From Armatimonadetes bacterium UBA5352 (GTDB lineage Bacteria > Armatimonadota > Zipacnadia > Zipacnadales > UBA5352), in contig DHPY01000065.1 of assembly GCA_002411015.1 (NCBI GenBank), positions 1 to 55,422 on the forward strand: a stretch of 55,422 bases of DNA, in the 5' to 3' direction. How positions within the stretch are numbered: the first letter of the stretch is position 1; the number at the start of each line of letters is the position of its first letter. Positions 8,896-17,948 of the stretch are shown here, one piece after another. The position numbers and the translations under genes were made by a program. The notes beneath the pieces are model-generated. The model ran no database searches. It was not told the DNA's origin and worked only from the letters and a program-made list of their open reading frames with translations.

Positions 8896-10503
8896 TCAAT
8901 CAAGCGCTCCGGCGTGCCGTCCGGCCCCTGGGTCACCTGCCGCATGGATGGTTCCGTCAGCCCCGATCGAGAGCATCACGGGCATGCCAATGAACCCTTC
9001 AGCAATCGTGACTGTGTGCCCGCGCGCGGCGAGCTCATCGCGCACTGCCTCAGGTATGCCCAGGTTCAGTTGCAGGGTCCCTGGCGCCTTGAAGGCGCGC
9101 GCGCGGTCGGGATCGGAGGAGAAGGAGTTCTCAAGGTGGTCTGTTGAGAAGCGCGGAGCAGTGACGGCCTCCGCCGGGCGCATGTCGAACTCAACGTGAT
9201 TGAGCAGCGCATTGAGCGTGGTCTGATCCTGCACATCGCCGCCGGCGACGCTGATCGCCGCCACGGCACGACCCTCCCGCGTCACGAGCGTGGGCGTGAG
9301 GGTCACGCGCGGGCGCTTGCCGGGCTCGAGGCGGTTCGGGTGCGCGGGGTTGGTGTTCATGCAGCGGAGGCGGTTGCCCTGCACCACGCCGGTTCGATGG
9401 TCGGGCTGATTGCCGCAGAGGTTGCAGCTTGGGGTCGCCGCGACGACGTTCCCCCAGCGGTCGGCGACCACGCAGGTAGTGGTGTCCGAGATCGGGGTGG
9501 TGACCTCGTTCGCCTGTGTCACGTCGGGAGTGGTCAGCGGCTGCATGGCGTAGGGATCTCCCGGGCGGCGTTCGAGCGAGGCCCTCGCGTCATCGATCAG
9601 CGCGCGCCGCATCAGCGTGTAGTCATCCGTGAGCAGCCGTCCGAGCGGGACGCCTGCGAACTCCGGGTCAGCGTAGTAGAGATCGCGGTCCGCATACGCC
9701 AGTTTCATGGCCTCCGTGACAAGATGTACATGCTCCGGCGAGAGGTGTCCGAGGGCCCGCAGATCGTAGCCCTCGAGGAGACGGAGCGCCTGGCAGAGCA
9801 CCGGGCCTTGCGTCCAGGGCCCGCACTTGTGCACCGACAGCCCTCGCCAGTCCACGCTCACGGGCGCCTCGAAGGTAGTCACGTGCGCCGCGAGATCCGT
9901 CTGGGTCAGCGGCGAGCCGACCTCCGCATACCAGGCGACGAGCTCCCGGGCGATCTCGCCGCGGTAGAAGAGGGTGCGCGCTGCCAGCAGCTTCTCCTCG
10001 CGCGACCCCGAGGCCGAGGCCTCAGCATCGACGAGCCTCCTGAGCGTCTCCGCAAGCCGCGGGTGCCACTCCAACTCGCCCTGCTCCAGCAGCCGCAGGG
10101 CCGGCGCGACCGCGCGCCCGAAGCTGACGGTGCCGTAGGCAGCGAGTGCGGTGAAGCACAGGTGCGGCGCGCCGGAGACGGGCATGGCGCGGTAGCTTCC
10201 CTGGTCGGGGATGCCGGTCTCGTAGTACCCGGCGATGGCGGCCGGGTCGAGCGGCGCTCGTCCAACGCCGCTCAGCACGCGGACGCGGCGCTCTGTCGCG
10301 TCGGAGAACATGAACGGAGCTTCGCCGCCGATCGCGAACAGGCCGTAGTCGGTCACCGCGAGGGCGAGGATGGTCGCCACCGCAGCGTCAACCGCGTTGG
10401 CGCCCTCCGCAAGCAGCTCCAGACCTGCGGCCACGGAGCCGGCACCGCCCGCCGCGACGGCGCCTCCACGCCCGGATGCGCACCATCCGATCTCGTCGGT
10501 CAC
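8896..10503 (-). CDS. Gamma-glutamyltransferase family (Ntn hydrolase) protein
   Basis: 535 aa. Ggt enzymes self-cleave before a threonine and then cleave or transfer gamma-glutamyl groups, for instance from glutathione. The conserved self-cleavage site is recognisable as DTTTCVVAD with Thr341 as predicted nucleophile, and the N-terminal GLELLAEGANAVDAAVATILAL and MKLAYADRDLYYADPEF are typical. The oxyanion/GGG region is diverged (VAGGDVQDQTTLNALLNHVEF). No signal peptide, so probably cytoplasmic, unlike classical periplasmic Ggt. Lies 15 nt downstream of the metallophosphoesterase gene on the same strand, probably the same transcript. Confidence 0.9.
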   Translation of the reverse strand: MTDEIGWCASGRGGAVAAGGAGSVAAGLELLAEGANAVDAAVATILALAVTDYGLFAIGGEAPFMFSDATERRVRVLSGVGRAPLDPAAIAGYYETGIPDQGSYRAMPVSGAPHLCFTALAAYGTVSFGRAVAPALRLLEQGELEWHPRLAETLRRLVDAEASASGSREEKLLAARTLFYRGEIARELVAWYAEVGSPLTQTDLAAHVTTFEAPVSVDWRGLSVHKCGPWTQGPVLCQALRLLEGYDLRALGHLSPEHVHLVTEAMKLAYADRDLYYADPEFAGVPLGRLLTDDYTLMRRALIDDARASLERRPGDPYAMQPLTTPDVTQANEVTTPISDTTTCVVADRWGNVVAATPSCNLCGNQPDHRTGVVQGNRLRCMNTNPAHPNRLEPGKRPRVTLTPTLVTREGRAVAAISVAGGDVQDQTTLNALLNHVEFDMRPAEAVTAPRFSTDHLENSFSSDPDRARAFKAPGTLQLNLGIPEAVRDELAARGHTVTIAEGFIGMPVMLSIGADGTIHAAGDPGAGRHAGALD

Positions 10504-10518
10504 GGTTGCTTCCTCCCG

Positions 10519-11388
10519 TCAGGGCGTGATCCGCCTGACCTCGACGACGAAGCCATCATCGCTCACGCTCACGTGCAGGTAGTGGTGAAAGCCGCCGTTG
10601 GCGGGTTCCGCGTAGGGCTTCGCGCCTCCTCCCCCGCTGATGAAGTAGTGGATGCCATCGCGCTCCTGGTGGTGGTAGAGGTGCTCATGGCCATGGAAGA
10701 CCGCGTCCACGCCGCTGTCCACAAAGAGCTTGTGCAGCGCGTCGCGCTCCTTCGGGTGCTTGTCGAGGGAGTAGCCGATGTTGCCATCCACCGGGAAGAG
10801 CGGGCGGTGCATCGCCACGAAGGTGAAGCGGGCGCCCTTTGCGGCCTCAAGGTCCTGCTTGAGCCAGGCGAGCTGCGGGCCGGAGACACGGGCATCCGCG
10901 CCGATGGTCTCCGAGTCAAGGATGACGAAGTGGCAGCCTTCGTAGTTGAACGAGAGGTAGAGCTTCTGGAAGAACTCGCAGAAGATCTCGGCGTTGCGGT
11001 GTATGCCGCGGATGTCGTGGTTCCCGGGCGCGAGCGCCACGGGGATTGCCCGCTGCGCCTGGAGCGGCTGCATCGCCCGGAAGAAGCCCTGGTACTGCCT
11101 GCGCACGGTCGTCTGGTTGCTGGAGCCGTCGATGTAGTCGCCGAGGCCGATCACGAAGGGGATCTCAAGCCGCCCCACCTGCGTAGTGATCGCCTGCAGG
11201 ACCGGGCTGAACTCCTGCCCGTAGGGTTGCGAGTCACCGAAGAGGACGAAGCTGAAGGGGCGGCACTCGGGCGAGGCGGGTTCCTGCGGAGCCGCATCGG
11301 CTGGCTGAGGGGTCTCCTCCTGCGCCTGCAGTGCAGGGGCCAGCAGGGCGATGAGCAGCGCAGCCATCGCTGTGCGGAGTGTCTTCAT
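10519..11388 (-). CDS. Secreted calcineurin-like metallophosphoesterase
   Basis: 289 aa. Signal peptide 1-22 (ALLIALLAPALQAQ), Pro/Ala-rich spacer, then the five metallophosphoesterase blocks in order: GDSQ (51-54, where D-x-H is reduced to D-x-Q), GLGDYID (81-87), GNHD (122-125), MHRP and HGHEH. The catalytic domain binds two metal ions and hydrolyses phosphoesters, here outside the cytoplasm. GDSQ instead of GDxH is common in the subfamily of secreted members. Lies between the AIR-synthase-like gene and the gamma-glutamyltransferase-like gene. Substrate unknown. Confidence 0.9.
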   Translation of the reverse strand: MKTLRTAMAALLIALLAPALQAQEETPQPADAAPQEPASPECRPFSFVLFGDSQPYGQEFSPVLQAITTQVGRLEIPFVIGLGDYIDGSSNQTTVRRQYQGFFRAMQPLQAQRAIPVALAPGNHDIRGIHRNAEIFCEFFQKLYLSFNYEGCHFVILDSETIGADARVSGPQLAWLKQDLEAAKGARFTFVAMHRPLFPVDGNIGYSLDKHPKERDALHKLFVDSGVDAVFHGHEHLYHHQERDGIHYFISGGGGAKPYAEPANGGFHHYLHVSVSDDGFVVEVRRITP

Positions 11389-11437
11389 TGCAGTTCCTGC
11401 CCCGGAGGCTCGGCTCTTGTACGGTGGGTCCCCGCGG

Positions 11438-12457
11438 TCAGAACAGCTTCGCGACCTCGTCCTGGTCGTAGCGCGGCAGGTCGGTCCAGCCCGTCTCGTC
11501 GAGCATCATGATGCCCTGCTCGCGCGGGGCGACTTCGCCTACCTCGGCGCACTCGATCCCCTCAGCACGGATGGCCGCGGCGATTGCCTGCGCGTCCTCA
11601 GGCGCCACCGCGAGCAGCAGGGAGCCGGAGGCGATCAGCCCGAGCGGCTCGAGCCCGAGCGTGGCGCAGAATGCCTCGGTCTCCGGATAGACCGGAATCC
11701 CCCCGAGGCGAACAGCGACCCCGTTGCCGCTGGCGACCGCGAGCTCATGCAGGCCGGTGGCCACGCCACCCTCGGTCGGGTCGTGCATCGCATGCACCTC
11801 GCCCGCCGCGACCGCCGCCTGTGCCTCGCGGAGGACACTGATGCCGGGAGTGTGCAGGAAGCCCCTCGCTCGTTCGATGGACGCGGGCGCGATCCCTTCC
11901 GCGAGCAGACGCTCGCCTGCCTCCCGGGCGATGATCGAGGTGCCCTCGACCGCCACGCGCTTGGTGAGCAGGATGCGGTCTCCGACGCGCGCGCCCTCGC
12001 TGGTGATCAGCCCACCCTTTTGCACCTCGCCGAGCATGAAGCCGACGAGGATCGGGCGGTCGAGGCCGTAGGTGACCTCAGTGTGCCCGCCGACGAGGGC
12101 GATGCCCATCTTCCGGCAGGCGTCGTCTATCTGCGCGAGGATCGTGCCGACGAGCGCCTCATCGGACTGCTGCTCGGGGAGGAGGAGGGTCGCCAGGAAC
12201 CACAGCGGGCAGCCGCCGGAGGTCGCGATGTCGTTGGCGTTGACCGCGACGGCGTAGTGTCCGATCTCATCGGTAACGAAGGTGATCGGGTCGGTCTTCG
12301 CAATGAGGTAGCGGTCTCCCCCGCCCCACTCCAGCACCGTCACGTCGCGGCCGACGCCCGGGCCGACGATCACGCGCGGGTCGGTGATCTGTATCCCGCC
12401 GAGCAGGCGCGCGAGGAGCTCCGGCTCGAGCTTCCCGATCGGCAGCCGGGGCTGCAT
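11438..12457 (-). CDS. AIR synthase-related / HypE-like protein
   Basis: 339 aa. The PurM/HypE/SelD/ThiL superfamily binds ATP at a dimer interface. Visible motifs: DPITFVTDEIGHYAVAVNANDIATSGG (~76-102; D-x(n)-N-D-I-A-x-S-G is the family signature), VGGHTEVT (~144-151) and HDPTEGGVATGLHELA. The last motif is HypE-like (DPTRGG/DPTEGG), but the HypE C-terminal PRIC carbamoyl-acceptor tail is absent: the protein ends DEVAKLF. No hydrogenase maturation genes are nearby. Best described as an AIR-synthase-related protein of unknown substrate. Its start directly abuts the stop of the HAD phosphatase gene (12458). Confidence 0.85.
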   Translation of the reverse strand: MQPRLPIGKLEPELLARLLGGIQITDPRVIVGPGVGRDVTVLEWGGGDRYLIAKTDPITFVTDEIGHYAVAVNANDIATSGGCPLWFLATLLLPEQQSDEALVGTILAQIDDACRKMGIALVGGHTEVTYGLDRPILVGFMLGEVQKGGLITSEGARVGDRILLTKRVAVEGTSIIAREAGERLLAEGIAPASIERARGFLHTPGISVLREAQAAVAAGEVHAMHDPTEGGVATGLHELAVASGNGVAVRLGGIPVYPETEAFCATLGLEPLGLIASGSLLLAVAPEDAQAIAAAIRAEGIECAEVGEVAPREQGIMMLDETGWTDLPRYDQDEVAKLF

Positions 12458-13165
12458 CTACACCAACGCCTCCCCCGCGCAGAGCACGCGTACGAGGTCG
12501 GCGACCGAATCGAGGACAAGGTGTGCGCCGGCCTCAGCGAACTGCTCGGGCGTGGTCTTCGCGGTCAGCACACCGCAGGCCCAGGCTCCGGCGGCATGGC
12601 CGACCTCGATGTCGGTGATGTGATCACCGACCATCAGCGCCTCATGCGGCGCCACGCCCAGCACCTCCAGCGCCTCGTGCAGATGCGCGGGGTCGGGCTT
12701 GACGCGCTCTACGTCATCGCGGGTAAGCAGCACCTCGTGGTGCATCGGGTGGCGCTCGAAGACGGATGCGACGCCGGCGCGGCAGTTGCGGGTGATGATC
12801 CCGACGCGCCGCCCGCAGGCCGCCAGTTGCTCCAGGGCCTCCGGGATGCCGGGGTAGGGCGCGGCGACGGAGGTGAAGATCAGCTCGACGTTTCGCATCG
12901 CCTCGGCGGCCTCCTCACGGAAGCGCTCCTGGTCCGCCGGATCGGTGAGCAGCGAGACCGCGTCGTCCACGATCTCAAGGATGTAGCGCTTCTGGTTGAG
13001 GCGCTCGCTCAGCCCCCAGCGCTCCGCGACCTCCAACACGCGCTGGCGCATGAGTGCGAAGTCGATATCGGTGGCGGCGAGGGTGCCGTCGAAGTCGAAG
13101 ATGACCGCGCGGATGGCGGCCGGATCGAACTGCTCGGTCTTCAGCATGGCAGTCTGCTCGCTCAT
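12458..13165 (-). CDS. HAD-superfamily phosphatase
   Basis: 235 aa. HAD motifs: I = DFDGTLAATD (nucleophile and acid Asp), II = ITRNCRAG (Thr), III = KPDPAHL (Lys), IV = VGDHITDIEVG (Asp). A helical cap lies between I and II, as in phosphoglycolate phosphatase-like enzymes. No Shine-Dalgarno site decides the start: ATG 13165 is used, while ATG 13189 would add eight residues and ATG 13147 remove six. It abuts the downstream AIR-synthase-like gene with zero spacing, so the two are co-translated. Substrate unknown. Confidence 0.88.
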   Translation of the reverse strand: MSEQTAMLKTEQFDPAAIRAVIFDFDGTLAATDIDFALMRQRVLEVAERWGLSERLNQKRYILEIVDDAVSLLTDPADQERFREEAAEAMRNVELIFTSVAAPYPGIPEALEQLAACGRRVGIITRNCRAGVASVFERHPMHHEVLLTRDDVERVKPDPAHLHEALEVLGVAPHEALMVGDHITDIEVGHAAGAWACGVLTAKTTPEQFAEAGAHLVLDSVADLVRVLCAGEALV

Positions 13166-13213
13166 GGCATCACATGATGAGTGGCGCATCCGACGTGTGC
13201 ACCGGGTGCCGCG

Positions 13214-13244
13214 ACGCCCCGCAGTGACGCGACCTGCGGGGCGT
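13214..13244 (-). terminator. Stem-loop downstream of the UPF0182 gene
   Basis: Perfect 11-bp inverted repeat ACGCCCCGCAG / CTGCGGGGCGT with a 9-nt loop, 17 nt after the stop at 13262. It lacks a U-run, so it is either a weak intrinsic terminator or an mRNA-end stabiliser. It separates the UPF0182 gene from the HAD gene. Confidence 0.55.
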
Positions 13245-13261
13245 GTGGTCTTCTGGAGGAC

Positions 13262-16200
13262 TCAGGGAGCGGGCGTCTCGGCTTGAGCGCCCTCCGGCCG
13301 CTCCATCTCCTTCTGCAGCTGCTGCAGGAGCCCGGTCTGCTCCTGGTTCTTCTCGAAGTAGGTGCTGATGTCACCCGAGGAGCGGGCGGCCTCAGCTTCA
13401 GCGTCAAGCTGCAGGATGCGCTCGATCGTCTGGCGCATGTTCGCCACGACTGCGGCGTCTATCTCGGACGCGGCCTCCGCGGCAGCCTCGACCACCTCCG
13501 TCGTGGCCTCGCCGCCCTCACCCTCAGCGGGCACACCGATCTCGCCGAACAGCTGGGCCAGAGCGGTCTCGAGGTTCGATCCCCAGACGATGTTGTCGCC
13601 GTAGGAGAGGATGACGCGGCGCAGCTCGGGCAGGCCGGTATCCTCCGCCTCGAGATAGAGCGGCTCCACGTAGAGCAGCGAGTCTTCGAGCGGGATGACG
13701 AGCAGGTTCCCGCGGATGACGTTGGAGCCGGCCTGGCTCCAGAGCGTGATCTGCGAGGAGATCTCGGCATCCTGGCTGATACGCGATTCGACCTGCCACG
13801 GTCCGTAGACGGTCGTGCGCGGGAAGGTGTAGACGAGCAGGTCGCCGTAGTTGGGCTCGTCACATCGGGCTGCCATCCAGGCGACCATGACGCGCTCCTC
13901 GCGGCCCGAGAGGACAAGTGGCATCATGAGCACGAACTCGGGCTCTTCCATGCCGGGAAGCTGCATGACGACGTAGTAGGCCTCGATCTGGCGGCGCCCG
14001 AAGGAGTAGATCTCCGGCGGGATGGCCCAGCGGTCCTCGCCCTGGTAGAAGACCTGCGGGTCCTTCATGTGGTAGCTGGCGAAGGCGCCGATCTGAAGCG
14101 CGAACATGAACTGCGGGTAGCGGATATGCGCGCGCACATCCTGCCGCATCTCATCGATCGGACGGAAGAGCGTCGGGAAGATCTTCTGATAGCACACGAC
14201 CAGCGGGTCGGACGGGTCCACGATGTAGTACTCAGGGAGCCCCTCGTAGGCATCGCAGACGACTTTCACGGAGTTGCGGAAGTAGTTGCCGATCGGCGGG
14301 ATGCGGCGCATTCCAAGCTGCTGCAGCGGATGGGAGTAGGGGAACTTGCCGGAGATCGTGTAGGCGTCGACGATCCACTTGAGGGTGCCGTCCTCGGCCA
14401 CGACCAGGTACGGGTCGGGGTCATACTGCAGGAAGGGCACCATTCGTCCCATGCGCTCGGGCACCGTGCGGTTGAACTGGATGCGGCTCTCAGCGGTGGT
14501 GCGGTCGGTGAAGATGATGCTCAGGTCGCGGAAGCGCGCGGCGAATGCGAGCCTGCGGAAGAAGCTCGAGAGAGCAACGCCGCCGCGGCCATCGTAGTGC
14601 GTGGTGACATTATCGGTGGTGCCGTTGCCCTCACCCTCCTCGCCGCGGGAGTAATCCAGCTCCTCCTCAAGCGTGTTGACGATGACGAACTCCTGGCTAC
14701 CGATGTCGCCGGGGACACCACCGATGCCCGCACTCGGCGCGTTCGGGCCCTGCCGGGGCTGCGTGCCGCCGCCGGGGCCGGGAGCAGGTTCGCCGGGCGC
14801 CTGCTCGCCCTCAGGCGTGCGCAGCGGCGTCTCCTGCGGGCTGGTGTACTCAATCAGACGCGGCCCGACGCTGGCTCCGTAGTAGATGCCAGGGCGCGTG
14901 ACCTTAAGCCCCGGGCGGGAGACGGGCGGGAGGTCGCCGATCCAGTAGTTCGGCAGGCCCTCCTGGTTGATCTCGTTGACCGGAGACATCGCCACGCCAT
15001 ACCCGTGCGTGTACTTCAGGTGCCGGTTCGTCCACTGCCGGGCGCCCGGGATCTTGTTCGCATTGAGCTGGCGAGGCGCAAGCAGCACCTGGCGCACGCG
15101 TCCGTCAACCATGTAGCGGTCGTTGTCCACGTCCGGGAACTCGTAGTAGGCGCGGATGGCCTGCTCCTGGTTGTAGGTGCGCTGCAGCGGCCGATGGTCC
15201 CAGAGGCGGATGTTCTCGATGGAGTTCCAGTTCTCTTCGATCGAGGCCGCAGTCAGCCCGCCCCTGACGTCGAACGAGCGCGTGGTCACCTTGTGCGTGC
15301 CGTAGGCGAAGTTCGTTGCCTCGATGTTGTGCTCGATGTACGGGCGCTCCTTGTCAAGCTCGTTCGGGTCAACCACGAGCTTCTGCATCGCAAGCGGGTA
15401 GATGGTCCCGCCAAGCAGCGAGAGGAGGAAGAGGCCGCCGACGGCCCCTGCCGGGAGCTTGTAGTTGCGCGTCTTGATCGCGATGAGCGAGATGATGGCA
15501 GCCGCGAGGGCGGCGACCATCAGCAGGTAGAGCACCGGGAGTCGCGCGTTGATGTCAACCCAGCCGGGGCCACCGGTGAAGGCGCCGGACTTTGTGCTGA
15601 ACATCATATTGTACTGGTCGAGGCGGTAGGCGTAGATCTTCACGATAAGCGCGGCCGCCAGCAACCCGAGCGCATGTGCTCGCGCTCGCGGGATCGCCTG
15701 CACCGTGTTCCCGACCAGGCGGATTGCCTCCTGGTAGAGGTGCACGAGGACGCTCACCACAAAGGTGATCACGAGTGTGTAGTAGAGTGAGCTCCAGACG
15801 TACTGGATGAAGCGGAACCTGAAGACGTAGTAGCTCGCGTCCTTGCCGAAGATCGGCTCTGTGCGGTCGAACGGGACTGCGTTGGCAAACTGCAGCCAGT
15901 CAATCCAGTGCGCGCTGGCCACAATCGCCGCCATGAGCGCGCCGACCGCGGCGAAGACGAGCAGCGCCTTGTCCGCGTACTGCTCGATCTGCTCGCGCTC
16001 AGCCTCAGGCAGCAGGCGCCGACCGATGAAGGTCACGTCGTCCGGCAGCGGCTTGCGCGCGAAGCGCAGGTTCGCGTAGAGGAAGGCGAAGAACACGGCG
16101 CCGATGATCAGGCCGAGGACGATCCGCGTCCAGAACATGGTGCCCCAGACGGCGGCCTGATCGAGTGAGTCGAACCACAGGTAGTCGGTGTATACCGTCA

Positions 16201-16273
16201 GGCCTTTCAGGATGAGAATGAAGGCCACGATGATGCCGACGAGGTACATCAACCAGCGATTGGATGTGGTCAC
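13262..16273 (-). CDS. UPF0182 (COG1615) family large membrane protein
   Basis: 1003 aa. Seven or so N-terminal membrane helices (residues ~7-300), then a long exported domain. Family-specific stretches include YTDYLWFDSL near the N-terminus, RPYIEHNIEATNFAYG, ENIRLWDHRPL and LPNYWIGDLPP. A Gly/Pro-rich insert (~475-515) interrupts the exported domain, and the last ~90 residues are acidic and helical. GTG start with GGAGG 8 nt upstream. Function of the family is unknown; length is usual. Confidence 0.93.
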   Translation of the reverse strand: MTTSNRWLMYLVGIIVAFILILKGLTVYTDYLWFDSLDQAAVWGTMFWTRIVLGLIIGAVFFAFLYANLRFARKPLPDDVTFIGRRLLPEAEREQIEQYADKALLVFAAVGALMAAIVASAHWIDWLQFANAVPFDRTEPIFGKDASYYVFRFRFIQYVWSSLYYTLVITFVVSVLVHLYQEAIRLVGNTVQAIPRARAHALGLLAAALIVKIYAYRLDQYNMMFSTKSGAFTGGPGWVDINARLPVLYLLMVAALAAAIISLIAIKTRNYKLPAGAVGGLFLLSLLGGTIYPLAMQKLVVDPNELDKERPYIEHNIEATNFAYGTHKVTTRSFDVRGGLTAASIEENWNSIENIRLWDHRPLQRTYNQEQAIRAYYEFPDVDNDRYMVDGRVRQVLLAPRQLNANKIPGARQWTNRHLKYTHGYGVAMSPVNEINQEGLPNYWIGDLPPVSRPGLKVTRPGIYYGASVGPRLIEYTSPQETPLRTPEGEQAPGEPAPGPGGGTQPRQGPNAPSAGIGGVPGDIGSQEFVIVNTLEEELDYSRGEEGEGNGTTDNVTTHYDGRGGVALSSFFRRLAFAARFRDLSIIFTDRTTAESRIQFNRTVPERMGRMVPFLQYDPDPYLVVAEDGTLKWIVDAYTISGKFPYSHPLQQLGMRRIPPIGNYFRNSVKVVCDAYEGLPEYYIVDPSDPLVVCYQKIFPTLFRPIDEMRQDVRAHIRYPQFMFALQIGAFASYHMKDPQVFYQGEDRWAIPPEIYSFGRRQIEAYYVVMQLPGMEEPEFVLMMPLVLSGREERVMVAWMAARCDEPNYGDLLVYTFPRTTVYGPWQVESRISQDAEISSQITLWSQAGSNVIRGNLLVIPLEDSLLYVEPLYLEAEDTGLPELRRVILSYGDNIVWGSNLETALAQLFGEIGVPAEGEGGEATTEVVEAAAEAASEIDAAVVANMRQTIERILQLDAEAEAARSSGDISTYFEKNQEQTGLLQQLQKEMERPEGAQAETPAP

Positions 16274-16306
16274 CGGACGTCCTCCGATTCATATACAGCG
16301 GGCCGT

Positions 16307-16324
16307 CTTCCCCGGCTGGGGAAG
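16307..16324. terminator. Small stem-loop between BFN and UPF0182 genes
   Basis: CTTCCCC and GGGGAAG pair perfectly around a GGCT loop in the 109-bp gap between two minus-strand genes. There is no U-run. It could be an inefficient terminator or an mRNA processing site. Confidence 0.35.
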
Positions 16325-16382
16325 TCCGCGGAATGTCTACACGATGGCCTGAAACTCCGCAGGGAATGCTCTCCCGGGGATG

Positions 16383-16865
16383 TCACAAGGTGTCTTCTTC
16401 ATCTCCGAGGTCAATGGAGCCAAGGAGATCCTTGAACTTCTCCAACTCCTGCTCATCCTGCTCCACGGTCTCGTCAATGACCTGCGCGCGGGCGAGCACT
16501 TCCTCGGCAACAAAGATCGGCGCGTCGGTGCGCAGCGCCAGCGCGATGGCGTCCGATGGGCGGGCGTCAATCTCGAAGTCCTCATCATCGCGTATCAGGT
16601 GCAGGAGTGCGAAGAAGGTCTGGTCGGCAAGGCGAGTGATCTCCACGCGCGTAAGCTCGCACTCGGTTGCGCGGATCACGGACAGCAGCAGGTCGTGCGT
16701 CAGTGGGCGGCCGATGTCCTCGCCGCTGATGGCCATGGCGATTGACTGCGCCTCAAAAAGCCCGATCAGGATTGGCAGCAGCCTCCGCTCCTCCAGGTCG
16801 GCCAGAATCACCAGTGCCTGGCGATTCGGGTCAATTCCGACACGTTGGACGGTCATCCTGACCAT
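16383..16865 (-). CDS. Bifunctional nuclease (BFN, DUF151) domain protein
   Basis: 160 aa from ATG 16865, which has GGAGGAGG ~11 nt upstream; the open frame runs 52 codons further but that part is not family-like. Starts MVRMTVQRVGIDPNRQALVILAD and contains the DUF151 core LPILIGLFEAQSIAMAI, PLTHDLLLSVI and DARPSDAIALALRTDAPIFVAEEV. DUF151 proteins have been linked to nuclease activity in plants and are widespread in bacteria with unclear roles. Acidic C-terminus (last ~35 residues). Upstream promoter candidate at 16997-17026. Confidence 0.92.
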   Translation of the reverse strand: MVRMTVQRVGIDPNRQALVILADLEERRLLPILIGLFEAQSIAMAISGEDIGRPLTHDLLLSVIRATECELTRVEITRLADQTFFALLHLIRDDEDFEIDARPSDAIALALRTDAPIFVAEEVLARAQVIDETVEQDEQELEKFKDLLGSIDLGDEEDTL

Positions 16866-16996
16866 TGATCTCACTGCCTCCTCCAGGACAACCCGCTCAT
16901 CCGGCGCCTGAACCGCTCCTCCAGCCCCCATGCCCACCATCCGCGTAATCCCGCAGCACCGATGGGCGTGCTCTCCCACCGGCTGCCGCAAACTGC

Positions 16997-17026
16997 AGCC
17001 TATCACAGCCTGACGGTCCAAGTCAA
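16997..17026 (-). promoter_or_regulatory. Possible promoter of the BFN gene
   Basis: TTGACT (17021-17026) and TAGGCT (16997-17002) on the minus strand are 18 nt apart, and the -10 is preceded by TG in the extended position. It lies in the 180-bp non-coding stretch before the chosen ATG at 16865. The only other content of that stretch is the unsupported N-terminal extension of the frame. Confidence 0.35.
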
Positions 17027-17045
17027 ACCCGGAGCCGACCCCGAA

Positions 17046-17948
17046 TCACCCTCGTCGGTGCCGCCTGCGAGCGAGATACGCCGCCAGCGCGCGGCCAAGC
17101 GGGTGGTCCGTCACCATAAGCTCGTGGTCGATCCCCCGGCCCACGCAGCCGTCATGCAGGAGGTCCACGTGACGGCGGATCGCTTCCGAGTACTCCGCCC
17201 GCAGTTCATCGGCGTCCGTCACCATCCGCTCGCCCGTCTCCATGTCCTCGAGGATGCCCGGTCCGCTCAGCCCGAGCTCCACTTCCCCCCGGTGCAGCAG
17301 TTGCAGGACGATCAGGTCATGCCCTCGGCCGCGCAATAGACCGAGCGCTCTCAGGAGCGCCTCCGGATCCTCCAACAGGTCCGAGAGCAGGATCACCAGC
17401 CCTCTGCGTCGCAGCCCGGTACCCAGCGCCACCAGGCCCTCGGCGAGAGCCGCCTCCCCCAGCGGCTCGAGGCCCTCGAGGCGCTCGAAGATGTTCTGCA
17501 GGTGACCGCGACGGGTGAGCGGCGGGAGGCTCTCCGAGGGAGGAGCTCCGAGGATCGCCAGTCCCACCGCGTCGCGCTGCTTCCAGCCGAGATAGGCCAG
17601 TCCTGCCGCGAGGTAGCAGGCGCAGTCAAGCTTGCTCACCCCCTGCTCCGGCCACGCCATGGAGGCACTGGCATCGAGCGCCAGGGTGACGGTGAGGTTC
17701 GTCTCGGCTTCGAACTGCTTTACAAAGAAGCGGTCGGTGCGCCCGTAGAGACGCCAGTCGAGGTGCCGGAGTTCATCGCCGTGGGTGTATGCGCGATGGT
17801 CGGCGAACTCCACGGAGGCGCCGTGCCAGGGGCTGCGGTGGCGGCCGGAGTAGTAGCCCTCGACGAAGGTGCGGGCTCGCAGCTCCATCGAAGGCAGGGC
17901 TGCCAGCAGCTCGGCGTCCACGCGGCGTGCAGTGGAGCCTTCGGTCAC
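17046..17948 (-). CDS. DUF58 domain-containing protein
   Basis: 300 aa. Core DUF58 signature: GRHRSPWHGASVEFADHRAYTHGDELRHLDWRLYGRTDRFFVKQFEAETN (~35-84) followed by a von Willebrand A-like region with DASASM (MIDAS-type D-x-S-x-S). Members are usually membrane-associated and encoded beside MoxR AAA ATPases; no MoxR gene is present here. GTG start overlaps the IscU stop (GTGA), so translation is coupled to the Fe-S scaffold gene. Role unknown. Confidence 0.92.
   Translation of the reverse strand: MTEGSTARRVDAELLAALPSMELRARTFVEGYYSGRHRSPWHGASVEFADHRAYTHGDELRHLDWRLYGRTDRFFVKQFEAETNLTVTLALDASASMAWPEQGVSKLDCACYLAAGLAYLGWKQRDAVGLAILGAPPSESLPPLTRRGHLQNIFERLEGLEPLGEAALAEGLVALGTGLRRRGLVILLSDLLEDPEALLRALGLLRGRGHDLIVLQLLHRGEVELGLSGPGILEDMETGERMVTDADELRAEYSEAIRRHVDLLHDGCVGRGIDHELMVTDHPLGRALAAYLARRRHRRG

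Noticed and set aside
9196..11511. Plus-strand open frame of 771 codons over the gamma-glutamyltransferase and metallophosphoesterase genes
   Set aside because: It is Arg/Val/His-rich shadow sequence opposite two well-recognised families with conserved motifs, as are the long frames at 13181-15790, 42899-45460 and 51197-52882.
12457..12458. HypE hydrogenase maturation protein for the gene at 11438-12457
   Set aside because: The C-terminal PRIC carbamoyl-acceptor tail is missing and no hydrogenase genes are near; kept as AIR-synthase-related.
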